Shown: positions 26,601 through 41,600 of the stretch, piece by piece
Position numbering within the stretch: position 1 is the first letter of the stretch
How the letters are laid out: each line of letters starts with the position of its first letter
DNA from: Cylindrodendrum hubeiense
Taxonomy: Eukaryota; Ascomycota; Sordariomycetes; Hypocreales; Nectriaceae
DNA length: 44,569 nt
Assembly: GCA_014621425.1 (NCBI GenBank)
Contig: JAANBB010000343.1
Location: forward strand, 1-44,569
Reading direction: 5' to 3'
The notes under the pieces: generated by a model
Databases searched by the model: none
What the model was told of the DNA's origin: nothing
The model's input: only the letters and a program-made list of their open reading frames with translations
Translations under genes and position numbers: made by a program

Positions 26601-29600
26601 ACAGAAGCCGAGTGCGGAACACTTCAGGCTATCAGTGCAGTCGGAATCGACGGTACAGGCAGGGAGAATAGTGGGAATGCATACTCCAGCTGTGCAGGTT
26701 TGATCGGCAGCGCATACGTTGTCAGGGCAAGTATCCAACACAGATGGAACACAGAGTCCAGCAACACATTGCTCGGTATCGGTGACACAATCGGTATTGG
26801 ACTCGCAAGTTGGGATGAGTGAGGGAAGACAGAAGCCCGCGGTACAAGTCTGGTCCGTGGGACACTGGCTAGTCGTCTCACAAGCGGTGATGACTTCCGG
26901 AAGACAAACACCAGCTGCAGAACATTTGAGGCCATCAGTGCAGTCGGAGTCGGCTGTACAGGCAGGAAGAATGGTGGGAACACACACTCCGGCTGTGCAG
27001 GTTTGGTCTTGGGCACAGATGCCATCAGGGCATGTGTCCAAGATGGTCGGAAGACAGATTCCAGCAACGCAGGTTTCGGTTGTTTGGCAAGTGGAGGAAT
27101 CCTGGCAGAGAGGTATAATGGTAGCCAAACAAATTCCAGCTGTGCAGGTCTGATCATCGGCGCATCCAGTAGAATCCTGGCACTGAGTGATGACATCGGG
27201 GAGACAGACGCCAATGGCGGAACACTTGAGGCCATTGGCACAGTCTGTGTCCGTGGCACAGGCAGGGAGGATTGTAGGAACGCAAACTCCAGCTGTACAT
27301 GTTTGGTCTGCAGCACATACACCGTCAGGGCAAGTCTCCAATACAGATGGGAGACAGAGCCCGGCAACGCATTGCTCCGTATCGGGAGTGCAATCGGCGT
27401 TGTCTGAGCATACGGGCAAGATCGAAGGCAAGCAGATGCCAGCGGTACAGGTCTGATCTCCGGTGCATGTGGTATCGTCCTGGCAGAGGGTGATGATGTC
27501 TGGAAGACAAATGCCGAGAGCGGAACACTTGAGGCTGTTGCCACAATCGGTGTCGGTGGTGCAAGGAGGCAAGATTGTAGGAATGCAAAGACCTGAGGTA
27601 CAGGATTGACCTTCACCACATTCATTGCCGTTAGGGCAAGACTGTAGCGCAGAGGGGGCGCAGATGCCTCCCACACACTTCTCACTAACATCGCATTGGC
27701 TGTCCTGCTGGCAAGACGGCAGAATGGAAGGAAGACAGAAGCCGCCAGTGCAGGACTGGTCAGCTCCGCATTCACTGCTCTCTTGGCAGGTTGTAAGAAT
27801 CTCCGGCAGACAAACGCCCAGGGATGAGCATTTGAGGCTATCAGTGCAGTCGGTATCAGTCGTACATGTAGGCAAGATGGTAGGAACGCAAACACCTGCT
27901 GTGCAAGTCTGTCCAGTGCTGCAGGCTGTGCTGTCAGTGCAAGTGTCCAAGATAGCAGGAACACAGAGGCCAGCAGCGCACTGCTCGCCATCCTCGCATT
28001 CCGTGGCATCCTGACAAGTGGAGAGAATTGCGGGAATACAGAGCCCGGCTGTGCAGGTTTGGTCAGTTCCGCATTCGCTAGTCGCCGCGCAAGTAGTGAC
28101 AATGTCAGGGAGACAGGTGCCAAGTGCAGCTGAGCATGAGAGACCAGCTCCGCAGTCGGCATCGGTAGAACATGTGGGCAAAATGCTTGGGATGCAAACT
28201 CCAGCTGTACAAATCTGATCTGTGGTACAACCTGTGTTGTCAGAGCAAGTTTGGAGGGCTGAAGGCAAACAGTAACCAGCCACGCATGCCTCGGTAGACT
28301 CGCAGTCGGTGTCGGCTTGGCATGTCGGGATGAGAGAAGGCAGACAGAAGCCGGCCGTACAAGTCTCACCACTCGAGCATGCAGTATTGTCTGTGCAAGC
28401 GGTGATGACTTGAGGAAGGCATACACCTAGAGCAGCAGAGCATTTGAAGGAATCGCTGGCGCAGTCGGCATCGCTTGTACAGGTAGGCAAAATAGTCGGC
28501 ACGCAAACTCCAGCTATGCAAGTTTGGTCAGCGGCGCAGTTTGTCGAATCGGTGCAAGTATCCAGAATTGAAGGAAGACAGATTCCTGCCAAACAGGTCT
28601 CCGTGGTGGTGTCGCAATCGGCATTGCTCTGGCAGGTTGGGATGATGGGAGGTAAGCATAGGCCAGCTGTACAGGTTTGGCCACCAGTGCATGTGCTGTC
28701 ATCCTGACAAGTGATGACGATCTCGGGGAGACAGACTCCAAGAGCCGCGGAGCACTTGAGGTTATCGCTGGTGCAATCGGCATCACTGGTACAACTCGGT
28801 AAAATCGTAGGCACGCAGACGCCTGAAGTGCATGTCTGACCTGCATCACAGGTTGTGCTGTCGGCGCATGTGTCCAAGACTGAAGGAACGCATAGTCCTG
28901 ATACACATGTTTCCGTGGCTGCATCACAGTCGGCGGTACTCTGGCATGTTGGTAGCAGCGAGGGCAGGCATAGGCCGGCAGTGCAGGATTGGGCTTCAGT
29001 ACATGTGGTATCATCCTGGCAGAGCGTAATGATCTCTGGTAGACAGATTCCGAGGGCCGTAGAGCATTTGAGGTCGTTGGTGCAGTCAGAATCACTCGTG
29101 CAAGTGGGGAGTAGCGTGGGTACGCATACACCTGAAGTACACGTCTGGCCTTCATCACAGCCTGTGTTATCAGTACATGTATCCAAGACTGAAGGAAGGC
29201 ATAGTCCTGCGATGCATGTTTCCGTAGCTGTATCACAGTCGGCACTGGTTTCGCACGCAGGTAAGATGGAGGGCAAACAGACACCAGCGGTGCATGATTG
29301 GCCACCGGTACATGTGCTATCGTCCTGGCAGGTAGTGATGACTTCGGGGAGACATACTCCCAAGGCAGCCGAGCATTTGAGCCCATCGGTGCATTCGGAG
29401 TCAGTTGTGCAAGTTGGGAGTATGGTAGGGACACAAACGCCTGCAACGCAGGTTTGGTCTGCGGTACACTCTGTTCCCTGAGGGCATGTATCCAAAACTG
29501 AAGGAACGCACAGCCCTGCGACACAAGTCTCAGTAGCAGTATCACAGTCGCTGTTGCTTTGGCATGTAGGCAAGATCGAGGGCAAACAGAGACCAGCGGT

Positions 29601-32600
29601 GCAAGATTGACCACCAGTGCACGTGCTGTCATCCTCACAAGTGGTGAGGACCTCTGGAAGGCACACTCCCAAAGCAGCCGAGCATTTGAGCCCGTCGCTG
29701 CACTCAGAATCGCTGACACAAGTCGGGAGGATAGTTGGGACACAGACGCCTGCAGTGCAGGTTTGGTCTGCAGTACACTCCGTACCACCGGGACACGTAT
29801 CCAAAACCGCAGGAAGGCAGAGTCCTGCCACACAGCTTTCAGTAGTTGGGGTACAATCGCTGTTGCTTGAGCATGTCTTGACAATTGGCGGGAGGCAGAG
29901 ACCAGCGGTGCAAGTCTGTCCGCCAGTGCATGTGCTATCATCCTCACAGGTCGTGACAACCTCTGGTAGGCATACTCCCAAAGCAGCGGAGCATTTGAGG
30001 CCATCACTGCATTCGGAATCGCTGACACAGGTAGGCAGAATCGTGGGAACGCAAACGCCTGCAATACAAGTTTGGTCTGCAGTACACTCTGTTCCCTGAG
30101 GGCATGTGTCGAGAAGCTTAGGGACACAGATTCCTGCTACACAGCTTTCGGTGGTTGTGTCGCAATCGGTATTGCTTTGACATGTCGGGACAATTGGTGG
30201 CAGGCAAAGACCAGCGGTGCAAGTTTGATCGCTAGGACATTCGCTAGTCTGCTCGCATGTAGTAACAACCTGAGGAAGACAAACTCCTAAGGCAGCGGAG
30301 CACTTGAGTCCCTCACTGCACTCAGTATCGCTCGTACAAGTAGGCAGGACCGTGGGAACACAGACGCCTGCAGTGCAGGTTTGGTCTGTGGTGCATTCTG
30401 TACCCTCAGGGCATGTGTCGAGAAGCGAAGGAAGACAGATTCCAGCCACACAACTTTCAGTGGTTGTGTCGCAATCACTATCGCTTTGACATGTGGGAAT
30501 AATTGGCGGGAGGCAAAGACCAGCGGTGCAAGTCTGACCGCTAGGACATTCGCTAGTCTGCTCACAAGTAGTAACAACCTCGGGAAGACAGACTCCCAAG
30601 GCAGCAGAACACTTGAGTCCATCACTGCACTCAGTGTCGCTTGTGCAGGTAGGCAGAATCGAAGGAACGCATACACCTGCGATACAAGTGTCATCAGTAG
30701 GGCAAGGGGTGCCTTCGGGGCAGGTATCCAAGACTGAGGGAACACATAGGCCTGCGAGACAGGTATCAGCGGTCGAGGCGCAATCGCTGTTGGTTTGGCA
30801 CGTAGGCACGATGGTGGGCAAACAGAAACCGGCTGAACAACTCTCGCTTCCGGGACAGGTGCTCGAGTCTTGACACGAGGTGAGAGTGCTTGGTAGACAG
30901 GTTCCAAGGTCGGTGTTGCATTGGAGGCCATCGCCGCAGTCGCCCTGAGTAGCGCAACTCGGCAAAATGGTAGGAACACAAACGCCTGATATGCAAGTTT
31001 GGCCTTCAGAACAAGGAGTTCCGTCAGGGCATCTGGGGAGAAGATCAGGGAGACATACTCCGCCAACACAGCTCTCTCCAGAATCGCAACCGGCATCATT
31101 CTCGCAAGAGGGAAGGATAGAAGGAAGGCAGATTCCGGCTGTACATGTCTGATCAGTTGCGCACTCGCTGGTAGCTTCGCAAGTGATTATAATCTCTGGT
31201 AGACAAACACCAAGGGCGGCGGAACACTTGAGATCGTTCTCGCAATCGGCGTCCGTCTCACAGGTCGGTAGTACTATTGGAACGCAGACACCGGCTATGC
31301 AGGTCTGGCCCTCAGCGCAGTTTGTGCCTTCAGGGCATGTCGGAAGAACATCAGGGAGACAAAGTCCGCCAGTGCAGGTTTCGCCAGTGCTACAATCAGC
31401 GTTGGCCTGGCAGGTGGGGATGATGTCGGGAAGGCAAAGACCAGCTGTGCAGGTTTGGTCGGCTCCACACTCAGTCGTATCTTCACAGGTGGTAATGATT
31501 TCTGGAAGACAAACTCCAAGGGCAGCGGAACACTTCAAGCTACTATCGCAATCGGCATCAGTGACGCAAGAGGGGAGAATAGTGGGAACGCAAACGCCCG
31601 ATGTGCAGGTTTGGCCTTCGGCACAGCCTGATCCACTGGGGCATTGATCAAGAGCCTGTGGGAGGCAGACTCCGGCGACACACGCGTTACCAGTGTCGCA
31701 GTCGGCATCAGCGGCGCAAGTTGGTACAATCGGCGGGAGACAGAGACCAGCTGTACATGCCTGGCCGCCTGAGCATTCGGTGCTATCTTGGCAGGTAGTA
31801 ATGATCTGTGGTAGGCAGACTCCAAGAGCCTCCGAACACTTGAGACTGGGATCGCTGCAGTCGGAATCGGTAGTACAGGTAGGCAAGATAGTTGGAATGC
31901 AAACGCCTGCAGTGCAAGTCTGCCCAGCCGCGCAATCGGTGTTACCAGCAGGACATGTGTCCAAGATGGATGGAAGGCATACTCCAGCGACGCAGTCCTC
32001 AGCAGATGCACAATCCGTGTTTTGCTGGCAAATAGTGAGGATGGACGGGACGCAGAAGCCGCCCGCACAAGTCTCATCAGCTGTACAATCGCTGGTTTGC
32101 GTGCAGGAAGTGATGACTTCGGGAAGACACACTCCGAGAGCGGCCGAACACTTGAGACTGCTATCGCTGCAGTCCGCATCGGACGTACAGGTCGGTAGGA
32201 TAGTTGGGATGCAAACACCAGCGGTACAGGTCTGGCCTTCAGAACAGGTGGTATCGCTCGTGCATGTATCCAAGATGGATGGAAGGCATACTCCAGCGAC
32301 ACATTCCTCAGTCGTGGCACAGTCCGTATTTTGCTGGCAGGTAGGAATAATAGGAGGGAGACAGAAACCAGCTGTGCAGGACTGGTCTGAAGGACATGTG
32401 CTGGAATCCTCACAAGAGGTAATAACCTCAGGAAGACAGATTCCGAGAGCAGCTGAGCACTTAAGACCACTCTCAGTACAGTCGGCATCGGTGGTGCAGG
32501 TGGGGAGGATAGTTGGGACGCAGACACCGGCTGTGCAGGTCTGTCCTTCAGAGCAAGCAGTGCTATCTGCGCAGGTGTCCAAGATGGAAGGAAGGCAAAC

Positions 32601-35600
32601 TCCTGCGACGCAGTTCTCAGCAGATGCACAATCCGCGTTTTGCTGACAGGTGGGGATGATTGTAGGAAGGCAGAAACCGGCTGTGCAGGTTTGGTCTGAA
32701 GGACATGTGCTAGAATCCGCACAGGCGGTAATAATCTCAGGGAGGCAGATTCCGAGAGCTGCAGAACACTTGAGGTTATCAGTGCAGTCGGAGTCAGCCG
32801 TGCAAGTAGGCAAGATCGTGGGGACACAGACGCCTGAAGTGCAGGTTTGGCCCTCAGCACAGGTGCCACCGGGACATGTGGGGAAGATTGATGGGACACA
32901 AGTTCCCGACACGCACTGCTCGGTGGTCTCACATCCGGCGTCATTCTCACAAGTGGGAAGAAGTGAGGGCAGGCAAAGACCAGCTGTGCAGGTCTCGCTG
33001 CCTGTGCACTCGCTGGCATCCTGGCAAGTGATGATGATCTCGGGAAGACACACTCCAAGAGCGGCCGAACATTTGAGATTGGAATCGCAGTCGCTATCAG
33101 ATGTGCATACGGGCAGAATGGTCGGGAGACACACTCCAGCTGTACAGGTCTGGCCCTCGGCACATTGACCATCGGGGCAGGTATCCAGGACAGCTGGAAC
33201 GCAGATGTCTGCAACACATTGCTCTGTAGATGAACAATCGGCGTCGACAGTGCAAGTAGGGATGAGTGACGGGATGCAGAAGCCAGCTGTGCATGTTTCC
33301 TCGGCTGAGCAATCGCTGGTAGCTGTGCAAGCGGTGATAATTTCCGGCAAGCAAACACCAAGAGCTGCTGAACATTTGAGATCATTGGCACAGTCGCTGT
33401 CCGAAGTGCAGGTAGGCAGGATAGTCGGAACACAAACACCTGCGATGCAAGAGAGGCCTTCGTCACAGTTGCCATCGGTACAAGTATCCAAGATTGAAGG
33501 AACGCATAGCCCGGCGACGCACTGCTCGGTAGTTGAGCACTCGGTGGCGTCCGTGCAGAACGGGATGATTGATGGGAGACAGAGGCCAGCTGTGCAGGTT
33601 TCCTCAGTTGAACAGTCGCTTGAAGCCGTGCAAGTGGTGATAACCTCTGGCAGGCAAACACCAAGAGATGTAGAGCACGTGAGGCCGCCGGTGCAGTCAG
33701 TATCGCTTGTGCAAGTAGGCAAGACGGTTGGCAAGCAAACGCCGGCGGTACAGGTCTGGCCTTCATCGCAATTACCATCGGGGCAAGTATCCAGGACAGA
33801 AGGAACGCAGATTCCAGCCAGGCAGTCTTCAGTTGCAGAACAGTCCGTGGCATCGGTGCAAGTGGGGATAATTGAGGGGAGGCAGAGGCCAGCTGTGCAG
33901 GTCTCATCGGTTCCACATTCGCTGGTCTGCGCGCAAGTGGTAATGACCTCGGGCAAACAAACTCCCAAGGCAGTTGAGCATTTCAGGGGATCTGTACAAT
34001 CAGTGTCGCTCGTGCAAGTCGGCAGAATAGTTGGGACGCAAACGCCTGCAGTACAAGTCTGATCGGCGGAGCAAATGCCGTCGGGGCAGGTATCCAAGAG
34101 CGCAGGAAGGCAAACGCCAGAGACACACTGCTCAGTGGTTTCGCAACCAGCATCGGTCTCACAAGTTGGGAGAATTGAGGGGAGGCAAATGCCAGCTGTG
34201 CAGGCCTGGTCCCCTGTGCACTCCGAGGCATCCTGGCAGGCAGTGATGATCTCTGGGAAGCAGACGCCGAGGGCAGCCGAGCATTTGAGTCCATCGCTGC
34301 ATTCAGCATCGCTGGTGCAAGCCGGCAAGATCGTAGGGACGCAAACTCCTGACGTACACGTTTCTCCTGTAGCACAGTTGCCGTCGGGGCAGCTCTGCAA
34401 AGCCGAGGGAACGCATAGACCAGATAGACAGGTTTCAGTATCAACATCGCAGTCCGAGTCGCCTGAACAGAAGGGCAAGATTGAGGGCAGGCAGAGACCA
34501 GCAGTGCAGGTCTGATCCGCACTACAGTCAGAGGTGGCGGTACAGAGGGTGATAACTTCGGGAAGACAGATTCCGAGGGCGGCAGAGCACTTAAGTCCGC
34601 CATTACAGTCGGTATCTGACGTGCAAGTTGGCAAGACAGTGGGAACACATAGGCTCGCGGTGCAAGATTGGCCTTCAGCGCAGTCGGCTTCGGTAGTGCA
34701 AGTGTCCAGGACCGAGGGGACGCAGAGTCCGGCAACACACCGCTCAGTATCAGGTGTGCAGTCGGAGTTGGTTTCGCAAGTTGGTACAATGGAAGGAAGG
34801 CATAGACCAGCAGTACAGGATTCGCCGCTGGCACATTCTTCGGTGCTTTCGCAGGCTGTAATGACTTCAGGGAAGCATACACCAAGGGCAGCCGAACACT
34901 TGAAGCCGCTGGTACAGTCCGAATCGGCTGTGCAAGTGGGCAAGATGGTGGGAATGCACACTCCAGCGGTACAGGTTTCACCATCACCGCAGGCGCTTTG
35001 ATCGGCACAGAGATCCAAGATCGATGGGACACAGAGTCCAAGTGCGCACTGCTCAGTGTCAGGTGTGCAGTCAGAATCAGTCTCGCAACTGGGCAGAAGC
35101 GAAGGGACGCAGAGACCAGCAGTACAAGACTCGCCCGTGGTGCATTGGTCTGTGGTTTCGCAAGCTGTGATGACCTCAGGGAAGCAGACGCCAAGTGCAG
35201 CTGAGCATTTGAGGCCGCTGGTGCAGTCCGAATCAGTTGTGCAAGTGGGCAAAATCGTCGGAAGGCAGACCCCAGCAGTACAGGTTTCACCAGAAGCGCA
35301 AGCACTTTGATCGGCACAAAGGTCCAAGATCGAGGGCACGCAAACTCCGAGTACGCACTGCTCGGTTCCGGCTGTGCACTCAGAGTTGTCTGCACAAGTA
35401 GGGATGATAGTAGGAAGGCAGAAACCAGCTGTGCAGGTTTGAGACTCTCCACACTCACTAGTATCCTCGCAGGCGGTAATAACCTCTGGGAGGCAGATTC
35501 CAAGTGCAGCTGAGCATTTGAAGCCACCAGAACAGTCCGTATCAGTTGTGCAAGTGGGCAAAATCGTAGGGACGCAGACTCCTGCTGTGCAAGATTGATC

Positions 35601-38600
35601 CGCCTCGCAAGTGCTTGCGTCGGCGCAAGTCTCCAGGATCGCAGGGACACACGACCCGGCGACACACTGCTCGTTGGTGGAGGCGCAATCGGCATTGACC
35701 TCGCAGTTCGAAAGAACTGAGGGGAGACAAACTCCTGCGGTGCAAGACTGGCCTTCGGAACATTCGCTGGTTTGCGCGCATGCAACGATGATTTCGGGAA
35801 GACAAGTTCCTAGGGCAGCGGAGCATTTGAAGCCGGCGCTACATTCTGTGTCTGATGCGCAAGAAGGCAAAATAGTAGGGACGCAGACACCTGCGATACA
35901 AGTTTGGCCTTCACCGCAAGTAGATCCTTCTGGACAGGTATCCAGGACTGAAGGGAGACAAAGCCCAGCAATACAGTCCTCGGTGGAGGAACAGTCGCTA
36001 TCAGTTGCGCAGTTGGAAAGGACTGAGGGGAGACAGAAGCCGGCTGTGCAAGTCTCGCCATCGGAGCATTCGGTACTTTGCGTGCAGGCAGTGATGATTT
36101 CCGGGAGACAGATACCAAGGGCGGCCGAGCACTTGAGGCTGTCGGTACAGTCGGTGTCTGACGTACACGTAGGTAGGACCGTAGGTACACAGGCCCCAGC
36201 GATACAGGATTGGCCTGTGGCACAACCAGTTCCGCTCGGGCAAGTTTCAAAGACGGATGGGATGCAAGTGCCAGCGACGCAAGTCTCAGAAGAGGAGCAG
36301 TCGGTATCCTGCGCGCAGGTTGGGAGAATCGAAGGAAGACAGAATCCGGCTGTGCAGGCTTGTCCATCGCCGCAGTCAGCATTTGCCTGGCAGGATGTGA
36401 TGACCTCCGGGAGGCATATTCCTAGCGCGGCAGAGCATTTGAGGCTATCGGAGCAGTCCGCATCAGTGGCACATGTCGGCAGGATAGTCGGGACACACAC
36501 GCCTGCAATGCAGGATTGATCCGTGCCGCATTCCGTTACGTCTTGACAAGTGTCCAAGATCGAAGGAAGGCAGAGTCCACCGATACAGCTTTCATCGGTG
36601 GAGCACTCAGAGGCATCCGCACAGAACGGTATAATTGATGGCAGACAAAGACCAGCTGTGCAAGTCTCGTCACTTCCACACTCGCTAGTATCCGCACAGG
36701 TGATGACGATCTCAGGGAGACACACGCCGAGAGCAGCGGAGCATTTGAGGCCGTTGCTGCAATCGGAATCTGTGGTACAGGATGGCAAAACGCTGGGGAT
36801 ACATACGCCGCCTGTGCAAGATTGACCGGTTTCGCAGTCAGCTGCACTCGAGCAGGTATCAAGGACAGAGGGGAGACAGAATCCACCAACACACTGCTCA
36901 GAGGTAGCGCAGTCGGTATTAGTGCTACAAGTAGGGATGAGTGAGGGGATGCAAAAGCCACCTGTACAAGCCTCTCCTTCTGCGCAATCGGTGGAAGCCT
37001 GGCAGGATGTGATAACATCTGGAACGCATACACCGAGGGCGGCGGAGCAGGTGAAGCTGTCTGTACAGTCCGCGGCGGACGTACAAAGAGGCAAGATGGT
37101 GGGGATGCAGACGCCTGCTGTGCAAGATTGACCGTCCGCACAGTCAGCTATGGTTGAACAGGTCTCCAAGATTGAAGGAAGACAGAGTCCAGCAACACAC
37201 TGTTCGGTGGATTGACAGTCGGCGTTGGCAGAGCAGGTGGGCAGGATTGCGGGGAGGCAGAGGCCGGCTGTGCAGCTCTCTCCAGTTCCACACTCGCTGG
37301 TCTGCTCGCAAGTGGTGATAACCACAGGGAGACACGTTCCAAGGGCAGCGGAGCATTTGAAGTTGGCACCACAATCGCTGTCAGAGGAACATTCGGGCAA
37401 GATGGAGGGAAGGCATACACCTGCGGTGCATGTCTGGCCATCGCCACAGCTCGAATCGTCGGTACAAAGAGGGAGTATGTCAGGAAGACATACTCCAGAA
37501 ATGCAGTTCTCACTACTGTCACAATCGGACTCGTCTTGACAAGTCGGGAGGACGGTAGGAAGGCAAAGCCCTGCTGTGCAGGAGTCGCCATTGCTACATG
37601 TGGAATCATCCGTGCAAGCAATGAGAATGCTGGGGAGACAGACTCCGAGCGGAGAGCAGGTTTGACCTGCACTGCAGCTGGAGTCGGATGTACAGGTGGG
37701 CAAGATGGTGGGCAAACATACACCTGCGGTGCAAGTCTGGTCATCGCCGCACGCTGTATCGTCGGTACAAAGAGGGAGTATGTCGGGGAGACATAGTCCT
37801 GCCACACAGTTCTCGCTCTCACCACAGTCCGACCCGTCTGCACAGGTAGGGATGATAGTGGGAAGGCAAAGGCCGGCGGTGCAGCTTTCGCCAGAACTGC
37901 ATGAGCTATCATCACTGCAAGGTGTGATGATGGTGGGTAGGCAAACGCCAAGTGGGGAGCAAGTCTGACCACTGGTGCAGCTTGAATCGTCGGTGCAAAG
38001 CGGTAGAATGGTTGGGAGGCAAACACCTGATGTACAGGTTTGGCCGTCAGCGCATTCGGTTCCGGCTGGACAGAGAGGCAGAGTATCAGGGAGACAAAGG
38101 CCTGCAATGCAGTTCTCGCTAGCTCCACAGTCTGAAGAATCGGCACAGGTTGGTAGAATAGACGGGAGACAGAAACCTGCGGTGCAAGCATCGCCACCAG
38201 TGCAGTCTGAATCCGCCGTACAGGCAGTGATGATTTCAGGGAGACAGTATCCCAAAGCCGAGCACTTCAGGGGATCGGTACACTCCGAATCAGTTGTGCA
38301 GGCTGGCAGGATGGAGGGGATGCACACGCCTGCAGTACAGGTCTGGCCAGAGGTACATGCAGTTTGATCTGCGCAGAGGGGTAGAACTGCAGGAAGGCAG
38401 ATGCCAGCAACGCAGTTGTCGCCATTGCTGCAATCGGCGTTCACTTGGCAAGTAGGGATGATGTCGGGAAGACAAAGACCGGCTGTGCAAGCGTCACCGC
38501 CAGTGCACTCGGAATCCGAAGCGCAAGTAGTGATGATCACAGGCAGACAGTATCCCAGAGCCGAGCACTTCAGAGGGTCGGTACAGTCCGAATCAGTGGC

Positions 38601-41600
38601 ACAAGCCGGCAGAATAGTGGGAATGCATACACCGGCAGTACAAGTCTGACCTGTAGCACATTCATTGCCAGTTGGGCAGATGGGGAGATCATCGGGGATG
38701 CAAACTCCTGACAGGCAGTTGGATCCCGTGTCACATTCGGTGGTATCCCTACAGAACGGAGGGATATTGACGAGACAGAGTCCAGCAACGCAAGCTTCGG
38801 CTTCACCACAGTCAGAGGCATCAGTGCAGGTCCCGAGGGCGGTTGGCAAACAGTATCCGATTCCAGAACAGGCGTACCCATCACCGCAGTCGGCAGTGGT
38901 GGTGCAAGTAGGCAGGACATCGGGGATGCAAACGCCGGCGCGACAGCTCGAGCCCGCAACGCAGGCCGAGTCATCGCTGCACAGAGGGAGGATGTCAGGG
39001 AGGCAAATTCCTGCGACACAGTTCTGTTCTCCTTCGCAGTCGGCGTTGACTTCGCAGACCGGCAAGATTGTCGGTATGCAGATGCCAGCCGCACAGGTAT
39101 CACCAGCGGTGCAGTCAGTAGTCTCAGCACAAGTGGTGATAATCTTAGGAAGACAGAATCCAAGAGTGCATACAAGTGAGCTATCTGAGCAAGGCTCATC
39201 ATCCGAACACTGGGTAAGGTCAGACGGAAGACAGACGCCTTCAGTGCAGGATTGTCCACTGGGGCAAGTCTCGCCATTGGCACAAGTAGATAGAACCTTG
39301 GGAAGACAGGTCTCGGCGACGCACATCTGATCAGCGGTACAGTCTGAATCAGTGGCACATTTACCGAGTAGCTTATCGAAGATGGTGCAAAGTCCATCAA
39401 TGCATGTGCAGAAACCGCCTGGGATACAAAAGCTGTCTGTCGACTGGCAAATCGCGTTGTCGGTACACTGTATGGTGTTCACGCAGATGCCAAACTGACA
39501 TTCCTGGCCAGTCGGGCAGGGCTGAGTGGTGCTGCACAGGGACAGGTTGTCCACGAGTGTACAGAAGCCGTTATTACAGATGCAAAGTCCGAATGCGCAA
39601 AGTCCGGCGCCAACAGGACAATCCTCATTCGTAGCACACTGGGTCGCAGTGTCCTTGGGTGTGCAAGTTCCGCCTTCACAGACTTCGTCGATGGCACATT
39701 GAGCGTCAGACGCACAGTTGGTAGCAGCTGTACAGGTTCCCGATGTGCAGGTCTCGCCACTACCACAATCAGCATCAACACTGCACCCAGATGAGGTGCA
39801 GGTTCCGGAGACGCAAGTCTGCCCGCTGGCACAATCGGTATTGGCAGTGCAGGTCGATGCGGTACATGTTCCGGAGACGCAGGTCTGGCCGCTGGGACAC
39901 TGGTTATCCGCTGTACAGCTGGTAGTAGAGGTAGTGCAGGTCCCGGANACNCAGGTCTGGCCNCTGGGACATTGGTTATCAGCAGTACAGCTGGTAGTAG
40001 AGGTTGTGCAGGTTCCAGATACGCAAGTCTGGCCACTGGCACACTGGTTATCGGCAGTGCAGCTGGTAGTAGAGGTAGTGCAGGTTCCGGAGACACAAGT
40101 CTCACCAGCGGCACAATCGCCATTAACAGAGCAGGCAGGGCTAGGTGGAGTACAGGTTCCCGAGACGCAAGTCTCACCAGCGGCACAGTCGCTATTGACA
40201 GAGCAGTCAGAACCAGACAATGGGGTGCAGGCTCCCGAGACGCAAGTCTCGCCAGTTGCACATTCAGAATCGCCAGAGCAGGGCACATCAGCAATACAGG
40301 TCCCAGAGGAACAGCTTGCGCCAGTGCCGCAATCGTCGCTGACGGAACATTGAACCGGGGTGCAGGTGCCGGCATCACAAGTTTGACCTGCGGGACACTG
40401 AGCGTTGGTGGTGCAACCAGTTGAAGGCGTACAAGTGCCAGAGACGCAGGTTGAGCCCGAGGCGCATTGCTCATTCGCTGTGCAACCATTTGGCACACAA
40501 GATCCAGAAATGCAAGCCTCCCCAACTTGACATTGGTTGTTGGTTGCGCAGGGAGCTGGGGGTGTGCAAGTTCCTGACTCGCAGGTCTCCCCTGTCGCAC
40601 ATTGCGAATTAGATGTGCAGTCGGATGGAGAGCAGCTTCCCTGTACACAACTTTCTGCAGAACCACACTGGGCGCTAGAAGTGCAACCAGATGAAGTACA
40701 GGCCCCCGATACACAAGTCTCGGGGGTGGTACAATCAGCGCTGGAGTCGCAATCGGAGCCGGAGCCGGCGATGCAGGTTCCAGAAGAACATGTCTCCCCA
40801 GTGGCACATTGGCTGTCAATGGTGCAAGCTGTAGGAGAACAAGTTCCAGAGATGCAGCTCTCGCCGGTGCCACATTGAGAGCTTTCAGTACAGGCGGAAA
40901 CAGTGCAAGTTCCGGACACGCAGCTCTCGCTGGTGTCACATTGAGTGCTGTCGGTACAGCCAGAAGCAGTGCAAGTTCCGGAGACACAGCTCTCGCTAGT
41001 ACCGCATTCAGAGCTGTCGGTACAGCCAGAAACAGTGCAGGTTCCAGAGACGCAACTCTCGCCGGTGCCACATTGAGAGGTGGCGGTACAGCCAGTAGCA
41101 GTGCAGGTGCCAGAGACGCAGCTCTCGCTGCTATCACATTGAGAACTGTCGGTGCAGCCAGATGCGGTACAAGCTCCAGATACACAGCTCTCGGTGGTGC
41201 CACACTGAGAACTGTCGGTACACCCAGAAAGAGTACAAGTTCCGGAGACACAGGTCTCGCTGGTGCTACATTGAGAGCTGTCAGTACAGCCAGATGAAGT
41301 ACAGACTCCAGATACACAGGTCTCGGGAGCGGTACAATCAGCACTAGAATCGCAGTCAGTACCGGAGCCGGTGATGCACGTTCCAGAAGAACATGTCTCT
41401 CCAGTGGCACATTGGCTGTCAATAGTACAGGCTGTGGAGGAGCAAGTTCCTGAGATACAGCTCTCGCCGGTACCACATTGAGTGCTTTCGGTACAGCCAG
41501 AAGCAGTGCAAGTTCCGGAGACACAGCTCTCGCTGGTGGCACATTCAGAACTGCTGGTGCAGCCAGAGGGAGTGCAGGACCCAGAGACACAGCTCTCGCT

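Noticed and set aside
39951..39953. Possible stop codon at TGN
   Set aside because: The base is unresolved, but the same codon is TGC or TGT (Cys) in every neighbouring copy of the 72-bp repeat, and a fixed Cys is expected at this position.
40865..41330. CRISPR-like array from short regular repeats
   Set aside because: Repeats of 66-72 bp are contiguous, contain no unique spacers, are translated in one frame with silent differences, and there are no cas genes.
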